Source: Clostridiales bacterium FE2011 (GTDB taxonomy: Bacteria > Bacillota > Clostridia > Christensenellales > Aristaeellaceae). Taken from it: a stretch of DNA of 64,000 bases. Made by a program: the position numbers and the translations under genes. Shown piece by piece: positions 9,352 to 18,813 of the stretch. Position 1 is the first letter of the stretch, and the number at the start of each line of letters is the position of its first letter. Below the pieces are notes generated by a model. That model saw only the letters and a list, made by a program, of their open reading frames with translations. It did no database searches and was not told the DNA's origin. The DNA lies in the NCBI GenBank assembly GCA_017569305.1, contig CP069418.1, positions 3,286,001-3,350,000 of the forward strand, written 5' to 3'.

Positions 9352-10484
9352 AAAAAATAGGGATAGTTACTTATCATAATGCAATTAATTATGGTGCAGT
9401 ATTTCAAGCCTTTGCTCTACAACAGTATCTACTAGACATGGGATTCGATGCATATATAATTAATTACAGGAATTCCTCAATTGAAGAGCAGTATAAATTA
9501 AAGCCTTTACGGATAAATAAGGATTTTATTACAAATCTAAAATGGGATATTCAGAACTTGGTATATTTACCTGCAAAGAAAAAGAATTTCCGTATATGGG
9601 AAAAACGATTTAAACTGCTATCTGTTACAGATAAAAACAATTTAAGAGAAATAGCGCATAATTTGGATAAAATAATTGTTGGAAGTGATCAAGTCTGGAA
9701 GCTAAAAGCAAATAATTTTGATAGTGCTTATTTTCTTGATTTTGTTGAAGAAGATAAAAGGATCAGTTATGCTGCAAGCTTTGGAGCAAGTAAATTAGAG
9801 GATAAAGAAAGAGATTTTATTGCAAGGTATTTATATGGGATCCCTTGTATTTCTGTGAGAGAAGAAAGTGGGATTACGCTTGTCAAAGAGTTGACTGGAA
9901 AAAAGGCTGAACATGTTCTTGATCCGGTGTTATTAATGGATAAGGTTTTTTGGATCTCAAATATGTCAGGCAAAAGTACAAGGTTATTAAAAGATTACAT
10001 TTTTGTTTATCAACTGGGTACGGGAGATTATCTTCCGCAATTTGTTAGAAAAATGGCAGATGAGATGAATTTAAAGATAATCTATGTTGCAGACAATCTA
10101 TTAACGATGCTTAAATATGGTTTTCACTCAAGAAACAAATCGAGCATTGATCCTTCTGGATTCTTGAAATTGTTATACGGAGCGAGAATAGTTTGTACAA
10201 ATTCATTTCATGCATCTGCCCTTTCAATGATAATGCATAAAGATTTCTATACGGTAATCAAGGGGAATGAAAATGATTTGTGGAATACAAGAATGTATAG
10301 TTTACTTAAGAGTTTTAATCTTGAGTCAAGATTAGTGCATGTTGGGGAAAAGGATAAGCATTTCTACCCATGCAAATTTGATAAGGTTTCGGAAATACTG
10401 ACAGAATATAGAAAGACAAGTAGATTGTTTTTACAACAGTCACTTACAGGGAATGAATATGCGCTTAAGGATACAAAAGGATGA
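9348..10484 (+). CDS. Polysaccharide pyruvyl transferase family protein
   Basis: A 378-residue protein of the polysaccharide pyruvyl transferase (CsaB/WcaK-type) family: GIVTYHNAINYGAVFQAFA at the N-terminus, KIIVGSDQVW, SYAASFGA and the CTNSFHASALSMI block near the C-terminus are all typical. Members add pyruvate ketals to sugar residues using PEP, giving negative charge. I chose the ATG at 9348, which follows GGAGAAGGAAA and overlaps the upstream stop as ATGA; an in-frame ATG at 9300 would extend the protein into the upstream gene without a ribosome site. Confidence 0.87.
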   Translation: MKKIGIVTYHNAINYGAVFQAFALQQYLLDMGFDAYIINYRNSSIEEQYKLKPLRINKDFITNLKWDIQNLVYLPAKKKNFRIWEKRFKLLSVTDKNNLREIAHNLDKIIVGSDQVWKLKANNFDSAYFLDFVEEDKRISYAASFGASKLEDKERDFIARYLYGIPCISVREESGITLVKELTGKKAEHVLDPVLLMDKVFWISNMSGKSTRLLKDYIFVYQLGTGDYLPQFVRKMADEMNLKIIYVADNLLTMLKYGFHSRNKSSIDPSGFLKLLYGARIVCTNSFHASALSMIMHKDFYTVIKGNENDLWNTRMYSLLKSFNLESRLVHVGEKDKHFYPCKFDKVSEILTEYRKTSRLFLQQSLTGNEYALKDTKG

Positions 10485-11751
10485 TCTAATAAACACCATT
10501 TACTACTTTGGGGGCATGTGGTGTGTTTTTTTGAGTGGTTCATCAGCACTGCGCCCTTATTATGTTATCCTTTGGCCGGCATTCGTTGCTTTATTCACAG
10601 TGGTGTTATTACCGAATATCAGTAATAGCTTAAAAAGCACAAGTATTAAAAACCAGATAATAATGTATGGATTGTATCTATTCTGTTGTGCATTTTCTAT
10701 TGCTATAAGTGCCAATAATAATAGATCAATTGTTTTTACAGAAAGATTGGTTTTAGCATTTCTCTTCGCAATAGGTGTTTCTGCTTGTGATGACAACTAT
10801 TGTAGACAACGAAGAATTATAGAGATTTTTCTGCTTTTCTTATTGGGGGTTTCGTTTGTTGAGCTATTATTTAAAGACATTTATCAAAAGGTTTTTCTTC
10901 CATTACTTGATGGTCAACAAGGATATTATTTACGGTCTGGAACGTTTGGACTATGTATACAAGGATTCACAATAGGTATAAGTAAGAATGGTTTATGGAT
11001 GTCTATAGGGTTTGCGCTATATTATTCTAAAATCATATCGGGTAATAGGAAAACAATAAACAAAATAATGTTATTACTATACTTAGTAATGATTTTTTGT
11101 ACAGGCAAGAGAAGTTATTCTTTGATTGCAATTGTCCTCATACTCTGGGGTGTGTTTTTGATGCGCATAGGAGAAGATGTTGGAAGAAAACTCATAAAAA
11201 TCTTTTTAATATTTGCTGGGTTGGGAGTGGGAGTCGTTTTTCTGTCACAACAATTACCTGCTTTGAATACTTCAATAGTGCGGTCACTAGAGTTTTTAGA
11301 AGAAGGAGATATATCTGATGGTCGTTTTAGTACTTATACAGATGCAATAGCGAGTATTCCGGCAAATCCACTTGGAATTGGAATAGATGTTTCAGGCCTC
11401 CATAACTCTTACATGCAGTTTATTCTTGAACTTGGATGGTTGGGAGGAGGTATTTCATTGTATGGGTTTGTCAGACCATTTATCAGGGGTTTTTCAAAAC
11501 TAAAAAAAGTATTATGTCTTGATTCTTTATCTGATGTTGATAAAGAGCAACTGCTTTTTTCTATGCTTTTTCAAGGCCTTATACTATTAGCTGCATTTGT
11601 AGCCCATCCATTTATTTGGCATGATGTTATTATGCTTTTTATGATTATGCAAATCTCCATGATAAAAATTATAAACAAGTATTACAACGCTGGTGTTGAC
11701 AACATTTCTAATCAGCCAAAGAGTAACTTGATCTCGAAATATTTCAAATAA
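10459..11751 (+). CDS. O-antigen/capsule polymerase (Wzy-like) membrane protein
   Basis: A strongly hydrophobic protein of about 430 residues with roughly ten predicted membrane segments and a large outward loop in the second half that contains the FSTYTDAIASIPANPLGIG and HNSYMQFILELGWLGG stretches typical of the Wzy/O-antigen ligase superfamily. It would polymerise repeat units on the outer face. Start: the ATG at 10459 has AGGGA six bases upstream, whereas the ATG at 10453 abuts it. Either choice overlaps the end of the pyruvyl transferase gene, implying coupling. Confidence 0.8.
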   Translation: MRLRIQKDDLINTIYYFGGMWCVFLSGSSALRPYYVILWPAFVALFTVVLLPNISNSLKSTSIKNQIIMYGLYLFCCAFSIAISANNNRSIVFTERLVLAFLFAIGVSACDDNYCRQRRIIEIFLLFLLGVSFVELLFKDIYQKVFLPLLDGQQGYYLRSGTFGLCIQGFTIGISKNGLWMSIGFALYYSKIISGNRKTINKIMLLLYLVMIFCTGKRSYSLIAIVLILWGVFLMRIGEDVGRKLIKIFLIFAGLGVGVVFLSQQLPALNTSIVRSLEFLEEGDISDGRFSTYTDAIASIPANPLGIGIDVSGLHNSYMQFILELGWLGGGISLYGFVRPFIRGFSKLKKVLCLDSLSDVDKEQLLFSMLFQGLILLAAFVAHPFIWHDVIMLFMIMQISMIKIINKYYNAGVDNISNQPKSNLISKYFK

Positions 11752-11815
11752 ATGCTAAAGTCTGTGATATAAAACTTGTGTCTAGACTAGTCAATCGTAA
11801 AACATCGGAGGAGCT

Positions 11816-13255
11816 ATGGAAATAAATAAAAGTTCAAAATACAAAAGTCTCGCAAAAGACACAGGTCTATTTACTATTAGCAATTTCGGATCAAAGATAC
11901 TTGCTTTTTTATTTACTCCCTTATATACAAGAGTATTGGCAACAACAGAATACGGAATAGCAGATTTAATTACGACTACTATTTCTTTTATATATCCAAT
12001 TCTGACACTCGCAATTGCAGACGCAACTTTACGATATGCGTTGGATAAAAATGAGGATAAAAATACAGTTTTTGGTGTTTCGAGTCTGTTTACTATTATA
12101 TCAGTATTTGTTTTGTTGGTATTCAAACCATTTATCTGCCTAATAGATAGTTCACTTGATAAATTCTGGATGATTTTTGTGTTGAATTACGCACTATTTA
12201 ATATTCATAACCTTCTTTCAAATTTTGTCAAAGGATTGGGGAAAACAACACTATTTGCTATTCAAGGAATACTTCATACTGTAACGATAATTATATGTAA
12301 TGTATTATTCCTTGTGGGTTTTAGAATGGGTTTGTATGGGTATTTATGGAGCATTATAATAGGTTATTGTACACCAATACTTGTTATGTTTTTCGCGGCA
12401 AAAATATATAAGTATATTGTGCCCTTTAAAATAGAAAAGAATTTATTGCTTGATATGCTTAAATACAGCATTCCAATGATTCCGACAATTCTTGCTTGGG
12501 CTATAAATACGAGCATTGATAGATACATGATTATCTGGATGTATGGATTGGGTGATAGTGGTATATATAGTGTAGCTCATAAGATTCCAACAATTTTAAC
12601 AACAATTCTTTCTATTTTTTCTCAGGCATGGCAAATTTCCGTTATAACTAATCATGGTTCGAAAGATGAAAGTCAGTATTATTCAAATGTATATAAGGGA
12701 CTAGATTTCATAAGCTTAAGTGGTTGCTTTTTTATTATTCTAACATGTAAATTGCTAGCAAGTTTATTATTTGCTAATAATTATTTTATTGCATGGCAAT
12801 ACGTTCCTATGTTGCTAATATCTGCAATGTTTTCATCTCATGCGGGCATACTAGCAGCAGCATTTCGCGCAGAAAAGAAGACAAAAAGTTTGTTTGTATC
12901 AGTTTTAGCCGGTTCAATTCTTAATATAGTATTAAACTATGTATTATTAAAAACAATAGGTGTTATAGGTGCTGCAATTGCAACAGCCGTAAGCTTCTTT
13001 ATTGTATGGTTAGTAAGAATCATCTCAATACAGAAAATTGTAAAAGTACAAATACCGATTGTATCTACAGGAATTTGCTACAGTCTACTTTTTATAATAT
13101 CGATATTAACTATGCTTGATTTTCCATATGCTTGGATAACGATTATATTAGCATATATCATAGTTTGCTATTTCCAGAGAGATACCATAAAAGGCATTTT
13201 CCAGGGCATAATGAATATATATAGAAAAAGAAAAGAAACCGAAAAGGTTTTATAG
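11816..13255 (+). CDS. Oligosaccharide flippase (Wzx/MATE-like polysaccharide exporter)
   Basis: A 479-residue polytopic membrane protein with about 12-14 hydrophobic segments. The N-terminal DTGLFTISNFGSKILAFLF and later AWAINTSIDRYMI and SIFSQAW stretches are typical of the polysaccharide biosynthesis (Wzx) branch of the MOP superfamily. It should flip the lipid-linked repeat unit across the membrane for the Wzy-like polymerase next to it. The start is well supported by CGGAGGAGCT just upstream. AT-rich like the rest of the cassette. Confidence 0.88.
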   Translation: MEINKSSKYKSLAKDTGLFTISNFGSKILAFLFTPLYTRVLATTEYGIADLITTTISFIYPILTLAIADATLRYALDKNEDKNTVFGVSSLFTIISVFVLLVFKPFICLIDSSLDKFWMIFVLNYALFNIHNLLSNFVKGLGKTTLFAIQGILHTVTIIICNVLFLVGFRMGLYGYLWSIIIGYCTPILVMFFAAKIYKYIVPFKIEKNLLLDMLKYSIPMIPTILAWAINTSIDRYMIIWMYGLGDSGIYSVAHKIPTILTTILSIFSQAWQISVITNHGSKDESQYYSNVYKGLDFISLSGCFFIILTCKLLASLLFANNYFIAWQYVPMLLISAMFSSHAGILAAAFRAEKKTKSLFVSVLAGSILNIVLNYVLLKTIGVIGAAIATAVSFFIVWLVRIISIQKIVKVQIPIVSTGICYSLLFIISILTMLDFPYAWITIILAYIIVCYFQRDTIKGIFQGIMNIYRKRKETEKVL

Positions 13256-13439
13256 AGTATATGGTAAAAGCATACTTTTGTATTTTTCAATCAAAATAAT
13301 GAATGGATTAGCAAGTGTTGTCGCCAAATCATATTACTATCGAAATAGAGTTTAATCGATATTTAGAAGTAATGCTACTATAACTGGCTAGTGAATTGTA
13401 ACAAATGATTGATACATGTGAATATGGGAGAATAAGAAA

Positions 13440-13973
13440 ATGGGAATTGGTAATAGAGTCTTCAAAATATTAAATTCAATTAAGTGGTGGGTAATAAATG
13501 TGATAATTTGTTATATACCAGGGAATTGTGTAAGAAAATTCTTTTATAGACTTTTTGGAATGAAAATTGGAAAAGGAGTATATGTATATGAGGGAGCTCA
13601 TATTCGAAATCCTAAAGGCATTGTTTTAGAAAATGGTGTAAATATAGGCCCCAAGGTGCTGCTAGATGGCCGTAAAGAATTATATATAAAAAAGAATGCA
13701 GTTATTGCTTATGAAGCGATTATTTGGACTTTAAATCACGATTATAATGATTTGTATTTTTGTGGGAAGGGTGCTCCGGTTACTATAGGTGAATATGCTT
13801 GGATTTGTAGTAGGGCGATTATCATGCCAGGCGTTAAAATTGGTAAATGTGCTGTGGTAGCATCTAATGCCGTTGTGACCAAAGATGTTCCAGATTATGC
13901 GATTGTTGCAGGTGTACCTGCAAAGAATATAGGATATCGTGAAGAAAAAGACTACCAATATGGGGTAAAGTAA
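13440..13973 (+). CDS. Hexapeptide-repeat O-acetyltransferase with N-terminal membrane anchor
   Basis: A 177-residue acyltransferase of the left-handed beta-helix type. An N-terminal amphipathic/hydrophobic segment (residues ~10-35) precedes the helix; NHDYND holds the His expected at the active site and the end has the characteristic [14 protein letters not shown] loop of the maltose/galactoside-acetyltransferase group. It probably acetylates a sugar of the repeat unit. It is preceded by a 184-base AT-rich spacer, so it may have its own promoter. The start follows GGGAGAATAAGAAA. Confidence 0.85.
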   Translation: MGIGNRVFKILNSIKWWVINVIICYIPGNCVRKFFYRLFGMKIGKGVYVYEGAHIRNPKGIVLENGVNIGPKVLLDGRKELYIKKNAVIAYEAIIWTLNHDYNDLYFCGKGAPVTIGEYAWICSRAIIMPGVKIGKCAVVASNAVVTKDVPDYAIVAGVPAKNIGYREEKDYQYGVK

Positions 13974-14022
13974 TATATGAGTTTGTGTAAAATATTTCTT
14001 ATATGTGTGGTGAAACTGAATA

Positions 14023-15228
14023 ATGAATAAAGAACAGAGGATGTTTTTGAGGATTATTTCTGACCATCTTCAAGGTCGAAAAACTAATCTTTCAGATAGC
14101 ATGGCAGCGGAGTTAGATTGGGCACAAATCTATAGATACGCTCAAATCCACCAATTAGAGGGGATTCTTTTTCATCAATTGCAAGCTTTTTTTGCTGGCA
14201 AGAAGGAATATATAAGCATTGCCAGCCAATTGGAAAAATCAAAAGCGGCATGTATATATTATTATGCTTTAAATTCTCATGCTATAGATGAAATACAGAA
14301 TACTTTTCAAGTATATAACATTCGTTTTTTCCCGGTTAAAGGATTAGAGATTGCATCGTGTTATCCTATCCCAATGTATCGAACAATGGGCGATTTGGAT
14401 ATTGTGGTTTTTCCAAAAGAAAAGGTGAAAGCATCAAAAACGCTTGAAAAATTGGGTTATACGTTACTTGAAAAAAACTTTGGATTGCAATTTAGAAAAC
14501 AGAGTATCAATTTGGAATTGGATACTCATTTATTACATAAAGAGACGCTGGAAAATAATAAACGACGCCGTTATTTTGATACGTGTTGGAAATACTTAAT
14601 TGTCGATTCAGACGGTAAATATCATTTGGATATTAATTTCCATTATGTATATTTAGTAGAACACATAAAGAAACATTTTAGAACAAGGGGAATTGGGTTT
14701 AGACAATTTATTGATCTTGCTGTTTTCGCACAAAAGCATTCGGAGTTGGATTGGGAATGGATTAAGATACAATTGCAAAAAATAGATCTTTGGAAGTTTG
14801 CAGTCTTAGCACATACGTATATTTATATATGGTGGGGGATGGAGTCGCCTTTTTCAATTGAAAAGCTTGAGCAGAATTTTTATGAAGAAACAACAGATTA
14901 CGTTTTCAGTAGCGGAGTGTTTGGATTTGAAAACAAAAATCAATCACTGTATGTAGCAGAAGCATATTTGAATTCAGATAGAAGAACGGGCTTTTTTACT
15001 CACTTTATTTATATTATGAGGAATACGTTTATTCCATATTCAAAAATGATTACATTACCATATTGTTCGTTTATTGCAGGAAAAAAATGGTTGCTACCTT
15101 ATGGCTGGATTTATCGTGTTTATTATAAATTAAAAAGAAAAGGATGCTCGGGAAAAAACAAAGTTTCAATTGAATCAAAAGAAATTATGGATAATCATAG
15201 GAATTTAATGAAAAAATGGAATATATAG
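14023..15228 (+). CDS. Nucleotidyltransferase-fold family protein (NTP_transf_5-like)
   Basis: A 401-residue protein with the diagnostic core FPVKGLEIAS...MYRTMGDLDIVV (residues ~107-130), the G-D-x-D metal motif of the uncharacterised nucleotidyltransferase family PF14907. These proteins recur in polysaccharide and RiPP loci, often near HPr-kinase-like and PqqD-like genes, both of which occur elsewhere in this window. The reaction is unknown. The C-terminal third is aromatic-rich with basic stretches. It is separated from the acetyltransferase by 49 bases and probably shares its transcript. Confidence 0.78.
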   Translation: MNKEQRMFLRIISDHLQGRKTNLSDSMAAELDWAQIYRYAQIHQLEGILFHQLQAFFAGKKEYISIASQLEKSKAACIYYYALNSHAIDEIQNTFQVYNIRFFPVKGLEIASCYPIPMYRTMGDLDIVVFPKEKVKASKTLEKLGYTLLEKNFGLQFRKQSINLELDTHLLHKETLENNKRRRYFDTCWKYLIVDSDGKYHLDINFHYVYLVEHIKKHFRTRGIGFRQFIDLAVFAQKHSELDWEWIKIQLQKIDLWKFAVLAHTYIYIWWGMESPFSIEKLEQNFYEETTDYVFSSGVFGFENKNQSLYVAEAYLNSDRRTGFFTHFIYIMRNTFIPYSKMITLPYCSFIAGKKWLLPYGWIYRVYYKLKRKGCSGKNKVSIESKEIMDNHRNLMKKWNI

Positions 15229-15372
15229 ACAAAATGAGTTTAACACAATATGCGATTTTTAGGTGCTTTTTAGGCAATGGATCAGGTGTATAATTATCAA
15301 TTGTTGTATGTATTATATATTAGGATGTTTATGATTTCTGTAAATAGATAATACTGAATTCGAAATGATAAT

Positions 15373-16842
15373 ATGAAAAATAAAAAGATAATGATACACA
15401 AAACAAAGCTTTTTTTTATTTGCTTGATAATATTTATTATTCTATCCTTTTTATATATTCATCCGATGGATAAAAGTGTGGAATCACTGCCCCATTCATA
15501 TGAATTAAGGACAGTTTCTACTAAGGATAGCAAAATCCAGAGAATAGATTATGTTAATAGTGAAGGTATTATAACAATAGCAGCCAATTTGGGATATGCA
15601 TCATGTGTTACGACTGAAGTTGAAAATGGCATACTAGAAAAGTACTATGATGATCATGGTAATCCAACACAAACGTATTTGGGTTGTTATGCTGTTTTGT
15701 CGGAATTTGATGAAAACGGAAATATTTACAAAAAAACATATCTTGATGATGCAGGAAAGCTTGTTATCACACATAATGGATATGCTATAGAAAAAAAAGA
15801 GTATTATGAAAACAAGCAAGAAAAAAAGTGTTCGTATTATGATACGGAAGGTAAGCCAATCCTAACAAAGCAATATGGATATGGTAAGGTTAATGAGTAT
15901 GATGAAAAGGGTAGAATAAACAAAATTATATATATAGATGAATTCGGTGAGCCAATGTTAACGGGACAAGGATATGCTGTTGTAAAACGATACTATTATG
16001 AATCAGATGAAGAAAAAAATGGTAAAGTAAAAACAGAGTTTTATTTTGATGAAAATGGAAATCCAGTTAAGCTTTCATTAGGGCAATATGGAGTTTATAA
16101 ACAATATGATGAATATGGGCGCGAATCAAACTTTACGTATTTGGATGAAAGAGGGGAGCCGATTGTAACAACCAAAGGATATACAACCATTATCCGAACA
16201 TACCATGCGAATAACTCTATAGCGACTGAACAATACTATAATTTGGAAGGAAAGCCAATTTCTTTATCTGAAGGACAGTATGGGATAAAAAAAGATGATG
16301 GTTACACTGTATATCTAAATAAGAATGGAGAAAAAGTTTTCAATCTTAAAAGATTCCTATATAATCATCCAAGGACTGTTATTATAGCTGCTATTATGGT
16401 CACTTTTCTATCAAGCATTTCAGAAAAGAAAATGAATAGTCTTTTTTTTATTTTATATTTATGCATCATTTTATATCTTACATTGTTGAACAGGGAAGGC
16501 GATAACACATATGAAGTGGCAGGTTTTCTTTGGTCTTACCGGAGAATTATCATAGATAGCGAAGTTAGAGCACAGATAATAAAAAACATATGGCTTTTTA
16601 TTCCGTTAGGTGCGATTTTATATCAGATAACTAAAAGAAAAGGAATACTGATAATTCCTATAATTCTTTCTATAGTTATTGAAGGAATCCAGTGTTTTAC
16701 GGGACTGGGTTTTTGTGAATTTGACGATGTTATCAGCAACACAATTGGCGGATATTTGGGTTTTTGTTTTGTCAAACTGACAACAGATTTATTAATTCGT
16801 ATCAAATTCTGGAGACATATTTCTAAAGTGAAAAGAAGGTAA
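15373..16842 (+). CDS. Membrane protein with extracytoplasmic YD/NG-type repeats and C-terminal VanZ-like domain
   Basis: A 489-residue protein. A first membrane segment (residues ~13-33) is followed by about 300 residues built from degenerate ~25-35-residue units of the form Y-D-E-x-G-R and F-D-E-x-G-x-P with a conserved GYA or GQYG step; then four or five membrane helices (residues ~335-480) including FLWSYRRI, IWLFIPLGAILYQI and EGIQ, the VanZ-like signature. The repeats would face outward. VanZ domains are linked to teicoplanin resistance and cell-surface processes, mechanism unknown. The start is not strongly fixed (weak ribosome site). It lies 4 bases before the dehydratase gene. Confidence 0.78.
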   Translation: MKNKKIMIHKTKLFFICLIIFIILSFLYIHPMDKSVESLPHSYELRTVSTKDSKIQRIDYVNSEGIITIAANLGYASCVTTEVENGILEKYYDDHGNPTQTYLGCYAVLSEFDENGNIYKKTYLDDAGKLVITHNGYAIEKKEYYENKQEKKCSYYDTEGKPILTKQYGYGKVNEYDEKGRINKIIYIDEFGEPMLTGQGYAVVKRYYYESDEEKNGKVKTEFYFDENGNPVKLSLGQYGVYKQYDEYGRESNFTYLDERGEPIVTTKGYTTIIRTYHANNSIATEQYYNLEGKPISLSEGQYGIKKDDGYTVYLNKNGEKVFNLKRFLYNHPRTVIIAAIMVTFLSSISEKKMNSLFFILYLCIILYLTLLNREGDNTYEVAGFLWSYRRIIIDSEVRAQIIKNIWLFIPLGAILYQITKRKGILIIPIILSIVIEGIQCFTGLGFCEFDDVISNTIGGYLGFCFVKLTTDLLIRIKFWRHISKVKRR

Positions 16843-16846
16843 TGGT

Positions 16847-18766
16847 ATGACTTTGAAGCAGCAACAACCTCGATGGAAATTGTTCCTGTTTGATCTTGGA
16901 TTTTATCTGTTAACAGGTATTTTCATTTTCATTATTTATCCAAGTACAATAGAAGAACTGACAGTATCTGATCAAATCATCTATATAATGTTAGGTGCTG
17001 TGTGCGTTTTTGCCTTGCGTTTTGTGTTTGGTGTTTACAAACGAATATGGAGATATGCAGGATCTTCAGATTATCTATGGATAGTTATTGCAGATTTTGC
17101 TGCAGGAATAATATATGTATTACTCCGTGAATTTGTTTCACCGCGTAAGTTAACTTTTGTTCGAGCAGTTTCTTTGATTTGTCTTAATCTTCTTGGAGCA
17201 ATCTGTATGCGCCTTACCTATCAGTTTGCTTACCAGAATCGTAATCAAACATCAAAAGCTCAGCGTACTATTCTTCGTTTTCTACAGTTTATCACAGGAG
17301 TTAAATTTGCACAGGATGAAGCGCTACCGGAGAACCGTAAGATTCGAATTGCCATTATTGGCGCAGGTAGTGTTGGTGCGATGTTGGCAGACGAGTTGCT
17401 TAATAATCCTAAAGCTGTATATAAGCCTGTGTGTTTTGTGGATGCAAATAAGGAAAAAGTTGGTAGGACAATATCTCGAATTCCAGTTGTTAACAATGAA
17501 ACTGATCTCAATAGCTATAATGTTCAGGAAGTGGTATTTGCGCTTCCAAATATATCCAATGAAAGACGGAAAGAACTATTCGATATCTATAAAGGAAAAG
17601 GATATAAGATCAAAGTATACGATTATCCTTCTCTTGAGAATACAGATGGCCGTCGCCAGATGCGTGACTTTGCTATAGAAGATCTTCTTTATCGTAGCAC
17701 TGTTGATGTGATCGATGAAAAAACAGCCTCCTGGTACCGTGGCAAGAATGTTTTGATCACAGGTGGTGGAGGATCAATCGGATCTGAGTTAGCAAGACAA
17801 ATTGCCAAAATCGGTCCGAGCCGATTGACACTGTTAGATAACTATGAGAACGGAGTATATGACATTCAGCAGGAACTTAAAACAAGATATCCAGAACTCA
17901 ATCTCCGAGTGGAAATTGTTAATATATGTGACCGAGACGGCGTCGAACGTGTTTTGAGCGTCAATACGCCGGACATTGTTTTGCATGCAGCAGCTCATAA
18001 GCATGTTCCACTTATGGAACGTAATGTCATGGAAGCAGTTAAGAATAATGTATTTGGCACATTAAATGTGGTTGAAGTATGCGAGAAATATGGTGTTAAG
18101 CGTTTTATCATGATCAGCACGGATAAAGCTGTGAATCCGACTAATGTCATGGGTGCAACCAAACGTATGTGCGAAATGATCGTACAGAGCCGGAAAGGGG
18201 ACAAGACATCTTTCTCCGCCACACGGTTTGGCAATGTGCTTGGAAGCAACGGATCTGTTATTCCGCTGTTCCGGCGTCAGATTGCCAATGGCGGTCCGGT
18301 TACTGTAACTGATAAACGGATCACACGGTTCTTTATGACTATTCCGGAAGCCAGCCAGTTGGTTATGACATCAGGAGCTATGGCTAAGAACGGGGAACTC
18401 TATGTGCTGGATATGGGTAAACCGGTCAAAATCTATGACTTGGCGGAGGAGATGATCAGGCTATCTGGGCTGGAACCGCATAAAGATATTGAAATAGTTG
18501 AAACTGGATTACGGCCTGGAGAGAAGCTATATGAAGAGCTTCTGATTAAAACAGAAGAGATGGATAAGACTGAGAATGATCTTATCTTCATAGAGCGGGA
18601 TAAACCCCTTAGTCAGGAACAAATCCAGAAAAAATTAGATATCCTGAAGGAGGCACTGGCAACAGGACATAATACAACAGTCAAAGAAGCACTAATGAAG
18701 GTTGTTCCGACATACCATACACCAGAAGAAGTAAATGAGTCACATTGTCGAATGTTTGGTGTCTAA
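16847..18766 (+). CDS. pglF: Membrane-bound UDP-GlcNAc 4,6-dehydratase (PglF/CapD-like)
   Basis: A 639-residue nucleoside-diphosphate sugar dehydratase. Four N-terminal membrane helices (residues ~10-130) are followed by a first Rossmann domain (IAIIGAGSVGAML) and the catalytic SDR domain beginning NVLITGGGGSIGSELA near residue 304, with the STDKAVNPTNVMGATK active-site block. The Met-for-Tyr change in the usual Y-x3-K motif is normal for this family. It opens the bacillosamine pathway by making UDP-4-keto-6-deoxy-GlcNAc, used by the aminotransferase at 406. The 5' half is AT-rich like the cassette; the 3' half is GC-richer like the downstream genes. Confidence 0.9.
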   Translation: MTLKQQQPRWKLFLFDLGFYLLTGIFIFIIYPSTIEELTVSDQIIYIMLGAVCVFALRFVFGVYKRIWRYAGSSDYLWIVIADFAAGIIYVLLREFVSPRKLTFVRAVSLICLNLLGAICMRLTYQFAYQNRNQTSKAQRTILRFLQFITGVKFAQDEALPENRKIRIAIIGAGSVGAMLADELLNNPKAVYKPVCFVDANKEKVGRTISRIPVVNNETDLNSYNVQEVVFALPNISNERRKELFDIYKGKGYKIKVYDYPSLENTDGRRQMRDFAIEDLLYRSTVDVIDEKTASWYRGKNVLITGGGGSIGSELARQIAKIGPSRLTLLDNYENGVYDIQQELKTRYPELNLRVEIVNICDRDGVERVLSVNTPDIVLHAAAHKHVPLMERNVMEAVKNNVFGTLNVVEVCEKYGVKRFIMISTDKAVNPTNVMGATKRMCEMIVQSRKGDKTSFSATRFGNVLGSNGSVIPLFRRQIANGGPVTVTDKRITRFFMTIPEASQLVMTSGAMAKNGELYVLDMGKPVKIYDLAEEMIRLSGLEPHKDIEIVETGLRPGEKLYEELLIKTEEMDKTENDLIFIERDKPLSQEQIQKKLDILKEALATGHNTTVKEALMKVVPTYHTPEEVNESHCRMFGV

Positions 18767-18813
18767 TAATATAATTAATACTAAACAAGAATGATAGTGG
18801 AGAGACAAATCAT

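Noticed and set aside
17193..17678. 161-codon plus-strand frame
   Set aside because: Out-of-frame shadow within the PglF-like dehydratase gene.
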